Assembly (NCBI GenBank): GCA_023091665.1
Contig: JALJCQ010000009.1
Location: 2,790,001 to 2,854,000 of the forward strand
Source: Pythium myriotylum
Lineage: Eukaryota > Oomycota > Peronosporomycetes > Pythiales > Pythiaceae
Reading direction: 5' to 3'
Length of the DNA stretch: 64,000 nt
The position numbers and the translations under genes are program-made. Positions 1 to 9,331 of this stretch are shown here, piece by piece; position 1 is the stretch's first letter, and every line of letters begins with the position of its first letter. The notes beneath the pieces are model-generated. The model did not search any database, had not been told where the DNA came from, and saw only the letters and a list, made by a program, of their open reading frames with translations.

Positions 1-1350
1 AAGCGCGAGTACAGCAAGATCCAGATTCAGTTCGACGAGACTACGCCCGATGACACAGAATAGCCGCGATAGCTGTCCGATTACTTGCGCTTCCTGTGAT
101 TGTGTACGGAGGCCAAGTTTGCGGATTCTTGGACTACAAATAGAGGTCTTCTCAACAAACCTATTGTCACCGACAATAGTCCTCCATTGATCGCGCTTTA
201 CGGAGCATTGGGCATACCCGGGTACAAACACGTCAATCCACGCGCCAGTGAGAGGGTCATCAAGAATGAGTCCGTGCTTCTTCAAGATATCGACGTTAAG
301 ACTAGACACCTCAAACACTCTTCTGTCTCTGTCTTTCCGCCACTCTCCATCCCACAGCAGTTGTGTGAGCTGATTCTGCGATTCTTGTGCGGCCACAGAC
401 ACTTCCTCGAAAGCTGCTATCTCTGTATCGTTTAGATCATGCTTGAACCATCCAATCTCTGTAGCTTCGCTTGTTCGACAAAGAGATGCGAGAACGAGAT
501 ATTTCATCGCTGTTGCTGAACACATCTCCCCAGATGACGCAAGTTCCTCTGCAACACCGCAATAAGTAAAACCGCGACTGTAAGCCACCGCCGAAGCAAA
601 CATTGCGAGCACACAGGAATCACACGAGCCTCCGTAGTTTGCATACAAATTACTTGAGTGATGTCTTCTGGGTCGGTGACGATCCTCACAGCCGACACGA
701 CAAAGCGACTGGAAAAACTCTCCTGTCGAATCAAGAAGGCTGATTATGTCCAGCGATATGAGCACCGAATACACTGGAGTGAATGAATTGTCGCACAAGA
801 TGAGTTTGTTGAGCTGTGTCGCCAGTCGCATGGTCGCTTCGTCGGAAAGAGGGCAGTTCCTGTACTCAATTGTTATGCCTGTCACATCGAACGGAGAGGT
901 CGGTTCCTTTACTAACTGCATCACCACAATCAGTTGCGAGAGCAACTCGGCTTCAGTGCGCGGTGTTCTTGAGAATTTCCAGATATGAATGCGGAGGCAC
1001 AAGTCAATTTTCCGTGAAGGATTGAAGCCTGTCGATTGAAAAAACTGCTCAGCCCCCAACAGTGCGTTCATGGTGGTGAGTTCCACAAAGAATGAAGGAA
1101 ACGTGTCACGTCGAATTTCGAGTCTGCGGAGATGATACTCTCGATCTCTCGAGATATTCGCCATAACCGATAGATACTCTCTTCTTGAGGTCTCATGAAG
1201 AGTCTTAAGCGCCTCCAACGCAATGCGCACTAGCCTCGGATGTTCTCCCTCACTAAACTCGAATTGAAGCATCTCCGCCTTCTTGTTCGGAGGCTCTAGG
1301 CTGCCATAGAACACTCTGCCGCTGAGAACGGACCAGTCGACAGTATCCAT
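1..1350 (-). CDS. LRR/RNI-like family protein, C-terminus cut by window edge
   Basis: An uninterrupted minus-strand frame of 450 codons begins at the ATG at 1350 and is still open at base 1. No function is known. The middle reads FQSLCRVG followed about 40 residues later by SAVAYSRGFTYCG, matching FQTVCRVG and SAVAFSRGYSHLG in the next gene upstream, so the two are close paralogues. Near residue 400 is VFVPGYAQC, the PG(Y/F)G insert motif of this family, and the visible end, IGRSLVELNLDL, is a leucine-rich strand-like repeat. No signal peptide or membrane segment is seen, so it is probably cytoplasmic. The start is the only Met near the family N-terminus (DWSVLSG corresponds to DWSFLLPW in relatives). 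It lies 67 bp downstream of the stop of the neighbour on the same strand. Confidence 0.8.
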   Translation of the reverse strand, partial: MDTVDWSVLSGRVFYGSLEPPNKKAEMLQFEFSEGEHPRLVRIALEALKTLHETSRREYLSVMANISRDREYHLRRLEIRRDTFPSFFVELTTMNALLGAEQFFQSTGFNPSRKIDLCLRIHIWKFSRTPRTEAELLSQLIVVMQLVKEPTSPFDVTGITIEYRNCPLSDEATMRLATQLNKLILCDNSFTPVYSVLISLDIISLLDSTGEFFQSLCRVGCEDRHRPRRHHSSNLYANYGGSCDSCVLAMFASAVAYSRGFTYCGVAEELASSGEMCSATAMKYLVLASLCRTSEATEIGWFKHDLNDTEIAAFEEVSVAAQESQNQLTQLLWDGEWRKDRDRRVFEVSSLNVDILKKHGLILDDPLTGAWIDVFVPGYAQCSVKRDQWRTIVGDNRFVEKTSICSPRIRKLGLRTQSQEAQVIGQLSRLFCVIGRSLVELNLDLAVLAL

Positions 1351-1417
1351 CGTCAGGTTCGGAACCGAAAGAACGAGTGACCACAAGTTCCCTTTAGTGA
1401 CATGGATACAGCTCGCT

Positions 1418-3639
1418 TCACTGAGCGTCAACTTGCTCGTCCACCACTTCGTAGCGAACGGAGCGACAAACGCGTCGGCATGCAAACTGTGTAATCAGAG
1501 CGACCGTTTCTTGGTTATAGGGGAGATGCTGCCTGTGCAACGCGTCGACGAACGCGAGCGTCGATTCAATGGGGAACTTCTCACTCGATACGGGGATTGG
1601 TTCTTCGTCATGGGCGGCGAAACGTCTCTTGAATGGCCGCAACGGTTCCTCACCGATCCTCGCATCACACACTCGTAAGTAAAGCTCCGTCATTGTCTTG
1701 TTCATCTCGAGCATGGTCAACATGGATCTGATTGACGTTGCGTCCAGCCCTTGGAGCATTGACTGGTCTCCTGCATCTCGTGAAACCTGCTCGACATGGA
1801 AAACGCCGAGCTTCTTCGAGCCTGGGTTCGCTGAACCACTGAGAAACCGAGCAAAGCGAACCAAACTTTCACTCGTAACTGGGCATTGCCGGAGATAAAG
1901 CGATGATATTCGACTGGTGCCTTGTGTGTATGAGTCGATCAACGCGTCGAGTGAGCCCACGTCCAAATGCTCAAGTTTAAGGTGGAACAGACTTGTACAC
2001 GACTGGACGATCGAAGTAAATGCTTGCGAAAACGGAATTATGCCGCTTGGCTCGATATGGAGGTCCAAATATTCCATCTTCGCACCAACAAGAGGTATCA
2101 AAGATCCCAGAAACTCTTCAGTGAAAGAAGTACTGGGTTCATCTGTCGGGTCGAAGAACTCCAAATCAACCTTAACGATCGATTTTGATACGACTTGGGA
2201 AGCATCTATAACAACTGGTCTCCGTGCGAGCTGGACGGGCGAAGCTCTTTGAGCTCTGGACATGCGCAAGTGATTGACAGAAGCAGAAGTGGATCGACAG
2301 GGTCCAAGATGGGAAACTCGACCACGAGAAATCGTAGCGACGACCCAACAATTGAGAACAGACGGGTTGCACTGGCGCATAAGTTATCGGATTGAGAAGT
2401 CATCACAATATGAAGACGAGCAAGCTTCGCATCTCCTAAGCAAATACTGTGTCGTCTTGGGATCTCGGTCCACTCTTCTTTCGTGATATAACACGGGGCG
2501 AAACCCGGGACAAGCAAGTGAATATTGGGACCATCAGCCGCTGAATTGAGCCGAACACCGAATTTCTTGACAATTCCTCTGTTCAAACGATCCAGCTCTA
2601 CCGCGCCACTGGACGAAAATTCTGGCGACCTTTCTGACAATACATCCAGAACAGCTTCAAAAGAGGTCGAAGATGCAAGTTTGATCTGCTCCATGACACT
2701 GACTTCGACAGTTGATATCGTTGGCTTATCCCACTTCAAACTCGAGATGTCGTTATCCTGACTGAGCAACGCGAATGCCGTGTACATCGCATTCACCCCA
2801 TCGACCTCCTCATCTTGCCGATTTGGTTCGATCGAGTTGATGCCAAGATGCGAGTAACCACGGCTGAATGCCACGGCAGACCAAAGTCCAGCCACTAGAC
2901 GTACATCGGCAACTCTGTCCACGGCCACAATCAGTTCATTCCCTGCGCACTTCTCACCATGCAATAGGTCGTTGTATCCGACCCTACACACGGTCTGGAA
3001 GAGTTTACCCCATGTCATAAACGAAGCACCCTCGCTGAGACGGAATGAAACCTTGAATGCTGGTGTCTGACGGGCGTCGTGGAGTGCGAGCGCGAAGATC
3101 TGAGTCACCGCATTCACTATATCGTCGTCCGCGAAGAAACAGTTCAGGAAGTCCAGCTCCACAATCGAAAGCTGGAATCTGGATTCCTGATCCCTCAGCG
3201 ACTGCAGCATCAAGCGAATCCGCTGCAGACGTTCGTACCCGCGGACCCCGTGGCAATCATGCGAGTCTAGTCTCACGCGCAGAAACAATTCGAGTCGCGT
3301 CGGACGGGTCGATGGCGCCCCGAAGAACTGCTCCGCGCTCTCCAGCGCTGCAACTGAATCGACATGGACTGCCACGACAGGGAAAACGTCCCGGTCGAGG
3401 CCTTTTGCGTCCAAGTAGATCTCCCGCCAGTGGTCAATGGTGCTCATGGCGCTGCAGAACTCGTCGGTCTGTCCGCTGGCCAGCAACGTGGCCAGCGCGT
3501 CCACCGCTGCGCGCATCTCGAAGGGTGAGTAGCTCACGCGGAGCAAGTTGAGTGTCAGCACTTCACGCGGAACGTCATGGCGCAGCGGGTGCCTGTAGGA
3601 GACGCGCGACGCGCGAGCGAACTTGCCGAAGTCGGCCAT
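1418..3639 (-). pseudogene. LRR/RNI-like family gene split by a frameshift
   Basis: Two overlapping minus-strand frames make one gene. The first (3639 to 2206) starts MADFGKFARA, carries LLVPGFAPC near residue 385 and LRR-like strands, and stops at a TAG at 2206. The second frame is open from upstream of 2260 to 1418; it gives the missing C-terminal half with leucine-rich repeats (MEYLDLHIEP, LFHLKLEHLDV) and the family end (LAFVDAL, then a basic CRRVCRSVRYE tail). No plausible GT-AG intron joins the frames, so a one- or two-base indel around 2210-2260 is likely. It could be a dead gene, a strain polymorphism or an assembly error. The joined product would have two copies of the unit that follows the PGFG motif, where relatives have one. 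Confidence 0.7.
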
Positions 3640-3768
3640 GGCCTTCAGGAGATGTGGTATAATTGCCGGCCATTAGTGACAGGAGCTCCTCAGTACCCCA
3701 GTATAACGACATGGATACATAAAATCTGTTTAGCAAGAGAGAATCGCGATTGAAGAGTTGCGTCTGGC

Positions 3769-5541
3769 TCAGCGGCAAAAGACTTCACGGCGAGGCTTCG
3801 AGTCGACGAGGTTTGAGATCGTGCTGAGCACATCGCTGCCCATTCGTTTGAGAGCCAAGAGGGCCTGAGGGTCTTTGGTGTCGGCCAAAATCTCCAGTGC
3901 TACCGCGAACTCTGGTGCCAGCAACTCCAGATGATGAGACCTCAGTGCCGCGACGAGCTCGCCACTTTCAAATGAGTTGCCGAGACGCAGGTACCGAAGA
4001 CTTCGGTTTTGCTCAAGTACTAGCTTGAACGCGCGATACACGTCGTCTGCACAAATGCTTGATCCGAACTCGACAAGACGATGGGATATCTTGGTTGAAG
4101 GGTCTTGGAGAGCCGTCGCTAGTTCAAGCGCCGCACTATCTGGCTGCCAGCGCACGAAGAGACTCTGAAGTTTGGTGTTTTCGTTTTCAAAAAGCTCTGG
4201 AAGCCCAGGCAGCACGCCTCCTTGGACGTTGAGAAGCCGCAGGTTCGGACACGCGGTCACGAGAGGAGTGAGGTCATATGCATTTGGCGTGGTTGCATAC
4301 ATCCAATCGTAGTAGAAATTGTCTGCATCGTACGACTGGGTGTGGAGCACGATAACTCGTTCTTCGATGACTGCTAAAAGGCGGAGCAGCTGAGGGATGT
4401 CTGCCGTACTTGGTTTATCGACGATAGTCGACAGCTCTATGTCGCAATTTTTCATCGCTTCAATTCCCGAAGGACTCTTGAGTCCATCCAGAAAGGCGTT
4501 GACCGCCGGAGTCATTGTTTGGGCTTGTGCAACGTTTAGCACAAGGTGTTTCACGGGGGGAAACTTGTCTACCGATACACTGGGGCAGGAATACTCCGGA
4601 TTGTTCGCGGTCCAGTTCGTCCATGACTCGATCTTGATATCAAGTACCACTCGCTCAACAGAGCCCAGTTGCTCGATCAAGACGAACGACAGCTTCAATG
4701 ACGTTGCGTGTTCGATTCGAAGCGTCAAGCAGTCAATCTGCTCGCTTCCTAAGATTTGACCAAGCTGAGTTACGTCTTCATTCGTCCAGTGTGGATCAAT
4801 CTCGAAGGCCAGCTTCTTGCTTTGGACATATGCAGAAGAGCGACTCCATGCATGAGCAATCGCGGCCAATTCATCAATAGAAGCAGTCTTGGTAGTTTCG
4901 GCTATCGATACACTCTCGAACTGGAGTCGAGTTCGTGCACTGATAATGCTCGCCTCCGGAGCAGATCTGAGCGTTTGAACCGCATCCTGCATTGGGTCGA
5001 TCAAACCAGCAAACTCTTCTTCTGGTTTCCACGAAAGGGAAATCGCGCACGTCGCTCCCTTGACAAAGGCTTCGTCGACACCAAAGAGTTCCAAGAGGCC
5101 TTTCCGGGCCACGAAATACTGTTCGCTGAGCTCCATCTCGTTTTCAAATAGTGAGACCATTGATCGCCATATTTGTTGCGCTCGCACAGATGGCACGAAA
5201 TCCACAGCAGGGGACTCGCCTTCGAGCTGCAAAAACAGTTTAACAGGTAAATCCTCGCGTGCCACGAGACGAATTCCCAATCGGGCGTCCGCGTACAGTG
5301 CATCGCTCTCTGAGTGACGATGCAAGAAGAGTAGGAGCCCCCACAGTTCAAGCACCTCTCGAAGCTCTTGAATCTCCAAGCCGCTTCCGAGCCCGAATCG
5401 AATGCGAAGTCCTTCGAACCGTTCTCGTTGAGATGTTGGGTCTGGTCGGGTGAGCTCGGGCAAGATGACACCAGTGAGTCGCTGGTACGGGCTGAGCAAG
5501 GTCTCTAGTGCTTTGCGGGCTTCGTGTGGTTGAATGTTCAT
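3769..5541 (-). CDS. LRR/RNI-like family protein, short form
   Basis: An intact 590-codon minus-strand frame if started at the Met at 5541 (MNIQPHEARKALETLL); an earlier in-frame Met at 5595 would add 18 residues. The N-terminal third has the family helix (LREVLELWGLLLFLH, about residues 55-70). The C-terminal half has leucine-rich strands such as ACPNLRLLNVQGG and RSLRYLRLGNS. It lacks the PG(Y/F)G insert and ends LVDSKPRREVFCR, slightly shorter than relatives. No signal peptide is seen. It is followed on the same strand by two further members, giving a three-gene minus-strand run. The function is unknown; the leucine-rich fold suggests protein binding (inference). Confidence 0.8.
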   Translation of the reverse strand: MNIQPHEARKALETLLSPYQRLTGVILPELTRPDPTSQRERFEGLRIRFGLGSGLEIQELREVLELWGLLLFLHRHSESDALYADARLGIRLVAREDLPVKLFLQLEGESPAVDFVPSVRAQQIWRSMVSLFENEMELSEQYFVARKGLLELFGVDEAFVKGATCAISLSWKPEEEFAGLIDPMQDAVQTLRSAPEASIISARTRLQFESVSIAETTKTASIDELAAIAHAWSRSSAYVQSKKLAFEIDPHWTNEDVTQLGQILGSEQIDCLTLRIEHATSLKLSFVLIEQLGSVERVVLDIKIESWTNWTANNPEYSCPSVSVDKFPPVKHLVLNVAQAQTMTPAVNAFLDGLKSPSGIEAMKNCDIELSTIVDKPSTADIPQLLRLLAVIEERVIVLHTQSYDADNFYYDWMYATTPNAYDLTPLVTACPNLRLLNVQGGVLPGLPELFENENTKLQSLFVRWQPDSAALELATALQDPSTKISHRLVEFGSSICADDVYRAFKLVLEQNRSLRYLRLGNSFESGELVAALRSHHLELLAPEFAVALEILADTKDPQALLALKRMGSDVLSTISNLVDSKPRREVFCR

Positions 5542-7084
5542 GGCTCGACAGCTTTTTGCAAACTGGGGCAAACGGAAAGTGAGATTCCCGTTCAAAGGAG
5601 ACTCTTGCGAGGGTTGTCCAGCTCATCATCCAAGGTTTTGTCCAGCTCATCAACTGGACCGGTTGTGAACCCAACGCCTCAGGTCACTGACCTGAGTCCG
5701 GACTCTCAGGACCCACCATGAGTCTCAGAACCATGTGACTCCAGGTTTGGAGACCAAGGACTCGTCCGAAGAGGGGTGTGAGTTCTTTGATTCACAGTTA
5801 GCAGGGAAAAGTGAGAGGACCCTTATTACTGAACGTGATTCGTTTCAATTACCATAATGTAAGGAAGGAATATACATTGATGCGGCGAGCATATCGTTCC
5901 TGCCAGAGCCCAGCTCCACTTGTAATTCCAAGAGTCGAGGAACGAATCTGCGAGTTTACTGAAGATGGAGTTTCGCCACAGGCGGAAATGTCATAGAAGC
6001 GAATGATATCTTCGCAGCTTCATGGCGCTTGTGTTATGAGGACAGATCACTTTCCATTGTCCTGTCGCTCGCGACGGTGGCTTCAATGTATAGAAGTTGG
6101 CTCCACACTCATGCGGACACAAGTCGACACGGGGCGACGGCTTCCAGCTTGACCTTAGTTTCCCTGGTATGGTTTCCAATCCATGGCGACTCCTGTCGCC
6201 AGTGTGCCTGCCAACTCCAAAATGTTAGGCCACCAGCCGTCGTCAACGAGATGGTTCTCACAGGATTACAATCTTCGCCAGGTCTGAGAACGCACAAAGG
6301 GTGCAGAGTCCTGAGGTTTTGAGGAGAGTTTGTCAAGATCGTCGACAGTGGCTTGATTGCTTGGTCTTATCGAATCCAGACGGATACGAGCACATGAGGA
6401 TCACGCCTCGCTTGCTCTTTGTTGCCCGAAGCAATGATCAAGAACGGAGCACAATTTTTGTACGATACAGCCTTTGAATCTATGCAGTCCGTTGTTGTGA
6501 CCCGAGGAACTCTGAGTCACTGGAGGGTGGTAGAGGGCATGACGCGAAAACGTCAGGCCGACGAAATCCACGATCATACCAAGTGCAGCGCTGTTGATTC
6601 GGTCGCGGTCGCAAGCAAAGACCGCTCGAGGATCACCCGGAATCAATTGAAGCCGGCCGACGAACTACGTCAGCCATCGCACCAACCATCGCGCGAAACT
6701 CACCATCCTGCATTTCGGTATCGTCGATCGTCGCAGCCTCTTCTTCGGACTCGATCGTCGGGAGTCTGGAGCATCTTCCCAGGCACTTTCTCGCAAGCGA
6801 GCAGCTTCAAGCCCCGAACCTGGCAGCACGTGGCTCTGTAGGAACCCTCAGAGCCCGAGACAGCTCGTGGACAACTCGCATGTCCGGCTCACACGGCGTC
6901 CAGTTTCCCACGCTGAGCACCTCGAACTACTCGTCCAGTGACGACTCGCCCGTGTAACTGACGGCGACCCCGAGTGCTCGACGCACCTCGCACGGCTCCA
7001 TTCTCATCGCTCTCCTAGCATTATGTAGTCCACCTAAATTCGCATGCTCCGCTTGTCATGTGGCGGCAACATTCGACGTCGACC
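5542..7084. other. Intergenic region with a possible degenerate minus-strand gene
   Basis: No intact gene of convincing length is seen. The minus strand from about 6990 down to about 5990 reads like decayed coding sequence in several frames: a Met-started stretch at 6996 with in-frame stops (VAVSYTGESSLDE, then VVHELSRALRVPTEP), a further piece (LGMIVDFVGLTFSRHALYH) near 6590-6500, and CPHECGANFY near 6120. These pieces do not resemble the LRR family and I cannot name their source. The 5' side, upstream of the minus-strand gene, contains a short direct repeat (TTGTCCAGCTCATCA at about 5615 and 5638) and a 9-bp-arm palindrome with a one-base centre at 5678-5696. Confidence 0.35.
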
Positions 7085-9202
7085 ATGAGCCAACGAGACT
7101 GGTCGTTCCTGCTGCCGTGGCTCGAGGCGCTCGCGCCGTGGCTCGAGTTCCGCGTGTGGCCCGACGTGGAGAAGCCCACGCTGCGCTCGCGGCTGCGCGC
7201 GCTGCGCGTCTACCTCTCCAAGCCCGAGGAGATCCACGAGACGGAGCAGCAGACCAGCGCGAGACTCGTCAAGGTGCGCGAGGCCATCGAGCTGCTCGGG
7301 CTCGCGCTCCACTACGACCGCAGCGCCTGGGGGCTCTTCGAGCTCTTGGCGAAGGCGCCGGCTGAATACAAACACTGGACGCACTTCACGGATGCGAGCG
7401 ACCTCGAGCCGCGCTTCGAGCTGGCCTTCGACGTCTCCCATGAGGACCAAGTCTTCGAGCATGTCTTCTGGCGCGTGGAGGAAGCCGACGTGTTTGCATG
7501 GGACATGGCTCTTTGTGAACGGATGCTTGGCTTGCAAAGCAGCCAGATGAGCGGTACGTTCCGTGTTGCACGGCGCATGCTCGCGGAGATGGTTGGAGAG
7601 CAATTCGATCCGGCGTTCCGACTTGAGCTCCAGTTTGTGTTCATGCCGCCGAGGCAGCCGTCGAGCAGTTACATCGCTGAGCTCCATCAATTCATTCGCC
7701 GTGTACACGATGCGCGGTCGCCGTGTCGTCAGGTGTTTCAACTCTCGCTCATGCATGCATACTTGCACGCGCTGCCTTATTCGCGTGAGATGGCGGATTT
7801 CTTTGAATTCATTGAAGACAGTGACATCCATCTCGCGATGGCCGGCATCGGCGCGCGCACAGAGCACTGCAATGAAGACGAAATGCTCCGTGTGGTTCAC
7901 ACCACCGTGTCTGCAAGCGAGGAGAAGACGTACCCAATGCATCGCGAAGACCGACTGATGATTGTTCACAAGGCCGATCTCTCACTCTTCCGGGCGATCT
8001 GTCAGGAATTGTCCACTGGCACGCGAATCGACCATCTAGTTCTGGAAGATGCTTTTTCTAGCACATTCAAGGACGACCATGGGGGCAAGACCGAAAAGAC
8101 CAAGTGGGAGTTGATCGGCCGCGTGCTGGCGACAAGCCAAAATTGTCAGCGACCGCTCAAGGGCCTTACACTCGCTGCAATGATGAGTATCACCGCAGCA
8201 AATGTTAAGCAGCTGATAGCTGGTATGGGGGCGGCTGAACGAGATGTCACACAACATCTTTGCCAGAATGGTGTACAAGGAGAGTTGCGGGTTCGGTTGG
8301 CACCAAATTCCGAGCTGAGGCTTCCAGACGGGAATCTGAGCACGCTTGACATGCCTTCGTCCGGATTACGCGTGCTAAATGATCAAGGCTCCGACGGTTC
8401 GATCATGGTCGATCTGCCCGGCGTTGGCGAGTGCGTAGTGAAGTGCGGCGATATCGTGGATTCATTTACATCGTCAGATGGCTTGTCACGACCTAGACCG
8501 ATTCTAGAGACGCTGGAGATCGGTTGTGGTTATTGTAAGGCCGATGCATTTCTCCGATTAACAGAGTGCCTAGGAAGTTCGCTTCGGTACATCCACATCC
8601 ACGTCCACTCCGGCCCCAAACTCTCAGAGCAGGACTGGAAGGCTATCTTCGAGTCATGCCCGCGTCTAGAGATGCTCTCGACAACAAATGTCTCCATCCC
8701 AACACTCGATGTGGTTGTCGACGCTTACACCCAGAACCAATGCTCCATCAGGATGCTGTCGCTGGTCAATGCGTCTATAGACGACGAAAGCTTCCTTCGC
8801 TTTTTATCAGCTTTAAGCCAGCAGTCACATCCTCTCGCCCGGAAATTGGTCGAATTCCGTACTGTGGGGCCAAGTTTAAAAGTGACTCAATCTGTGATTA
8901 CGATGCTCCAGCTCAACAATCGGCTCCAATATCTCGAATGCGGTCTTCACCCAACACTGTTCAAGATCTACGAAAAGCGTTTTCACGACCTTCATTACCA
9001 GCGGATTCCAGCCTTGCCCGTGAGGACCAAGCTCGCTTTTCTCAGTGTCATCCTGTCAGAGAAAGAAACTCGAACGGGTAAGAGGAGACGGTTTCCTCTG
9101 CTGAAGTTGTCGAGGGCAACAGCGACAAGTGTCTTTAGTTTTCTTGTCGCCCCACTGCGGCGGGAAGTATCCGTTTTTCAAATTCAAGAGGAAGAGGATT
9201 AG
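7085..9202 (+). CDS. LRR/RNI-like family protein
   Basis: Intact 705-residue frame. The start at 7085 (MSQRDWSFLLPWLEAL) aligns with MDWTFLLPWADAL of the paralogue at 13294, so it is preferred over the in-frame Met nine codons upstream. Residues about 64-90 hold the family helix (VREAIELLGLALHYDRSAW). Residues about 400-460 hold the small insert: LRLPDG, then VDLPGVGECVVKCGDIVD, where the usual PGYG is PGVG. Residues about 500-585 are leucine-rich (LRYIHIHVHSG, CPRLEMLSTTNVSI, IRMLSLVNASI). The end has KLAFLSVIL and the basic-hydrophobic tail FSFLVAPLRREVSVFQ. It is probably a cytoplasmic binding protein of unknown role. The next gene downstream, 130 bp away on the same strand, belongs to the F-box/LRR type. 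Confidence 0.85.
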   Translation: MSQRDWSFLLPWLEALAPWLEFRVWPDVEKPTLRSRLRALRVYLSKPEEIHETEQQTSARLVKVREAIELLGLALHYDRSAWGLFELLAKAPAEYKHWTHFTDASDLEPRFELAFDVSHEDQVFEHVFWRVEEADVFAWDMALCERMLGLQSSQMSGTFRVARRMLAEMVGEQFDPAFRLELQFVFMPPRQPSSSYIAELHQFIRRVHDARSPCRQVFQLSLMHAYLHALPYSREMADFFEFIEDSDIHLAMAGIGARTEHCNEDEMLRVVHTTVSASEEKTYPMHREDRLMIVHKADLSLFRAICQELSTGTRIDHLVLEDAFSSTFKDDHGGKTEKTKWELIGRVLATSQNCQRPLKGLTLAAMMSITAANVKQLIAGMGAAERDVTQHLCQNGVQGELRVRLAPNSELRLPDGNLSTLDMPSSGLRVLNDQGSDGSIMVDLPGVGECVVKCGDIVDSFTSSDGLSRPRPILETLEIGCGYCKADAFLRLTECLGSSLRYIHIHVHSGPKLSEQDWKAIFESCPRLEMLSTTNVSIPTLDVVVDAYTQNQCSIRMLSLVNASIDDESFLRFLSALSQQSHPLARKLVEFRTVGPSLKVTQSVITMLQLNNRLQYLECGLHPTLFKIYEKRFHDLHYQRIPALPVRTKLAFLSVILSEKETRTGKRRRFPLLKLSRATATSVFSFLVAPLRREVSVFQIQEEED

Positions 9203-9331
9203 CGTTTCAAGTTCTGGACAAGCGAAAAGCTTGGTGGGCTTCTTCGAGATGGAAGAAGTGAATGAAGGGTCTTCTAATGAGATCAAGTCAGTTGGGTTCA
9301 TTCGCGGATCTCAAGAGACCAAGCCACGAGG

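Noticed and set aside
1..63. Plus-strand end of an ORF (ending DDTE then stop) at the left edge
   Set aside because: The minus strand over the same bases continues a 450-codon family gene with an LRR strand (GRSLVELNLDL), so the plus frame is a shadow.
7034..7969. 311-residue minus-strand ORF
   Set aside because: It lies antisense to the well-supported LRR-like gene at 7085-9202, is Arg/Glu/Leu-rich as GC-rich shadows are, and has no family motif.
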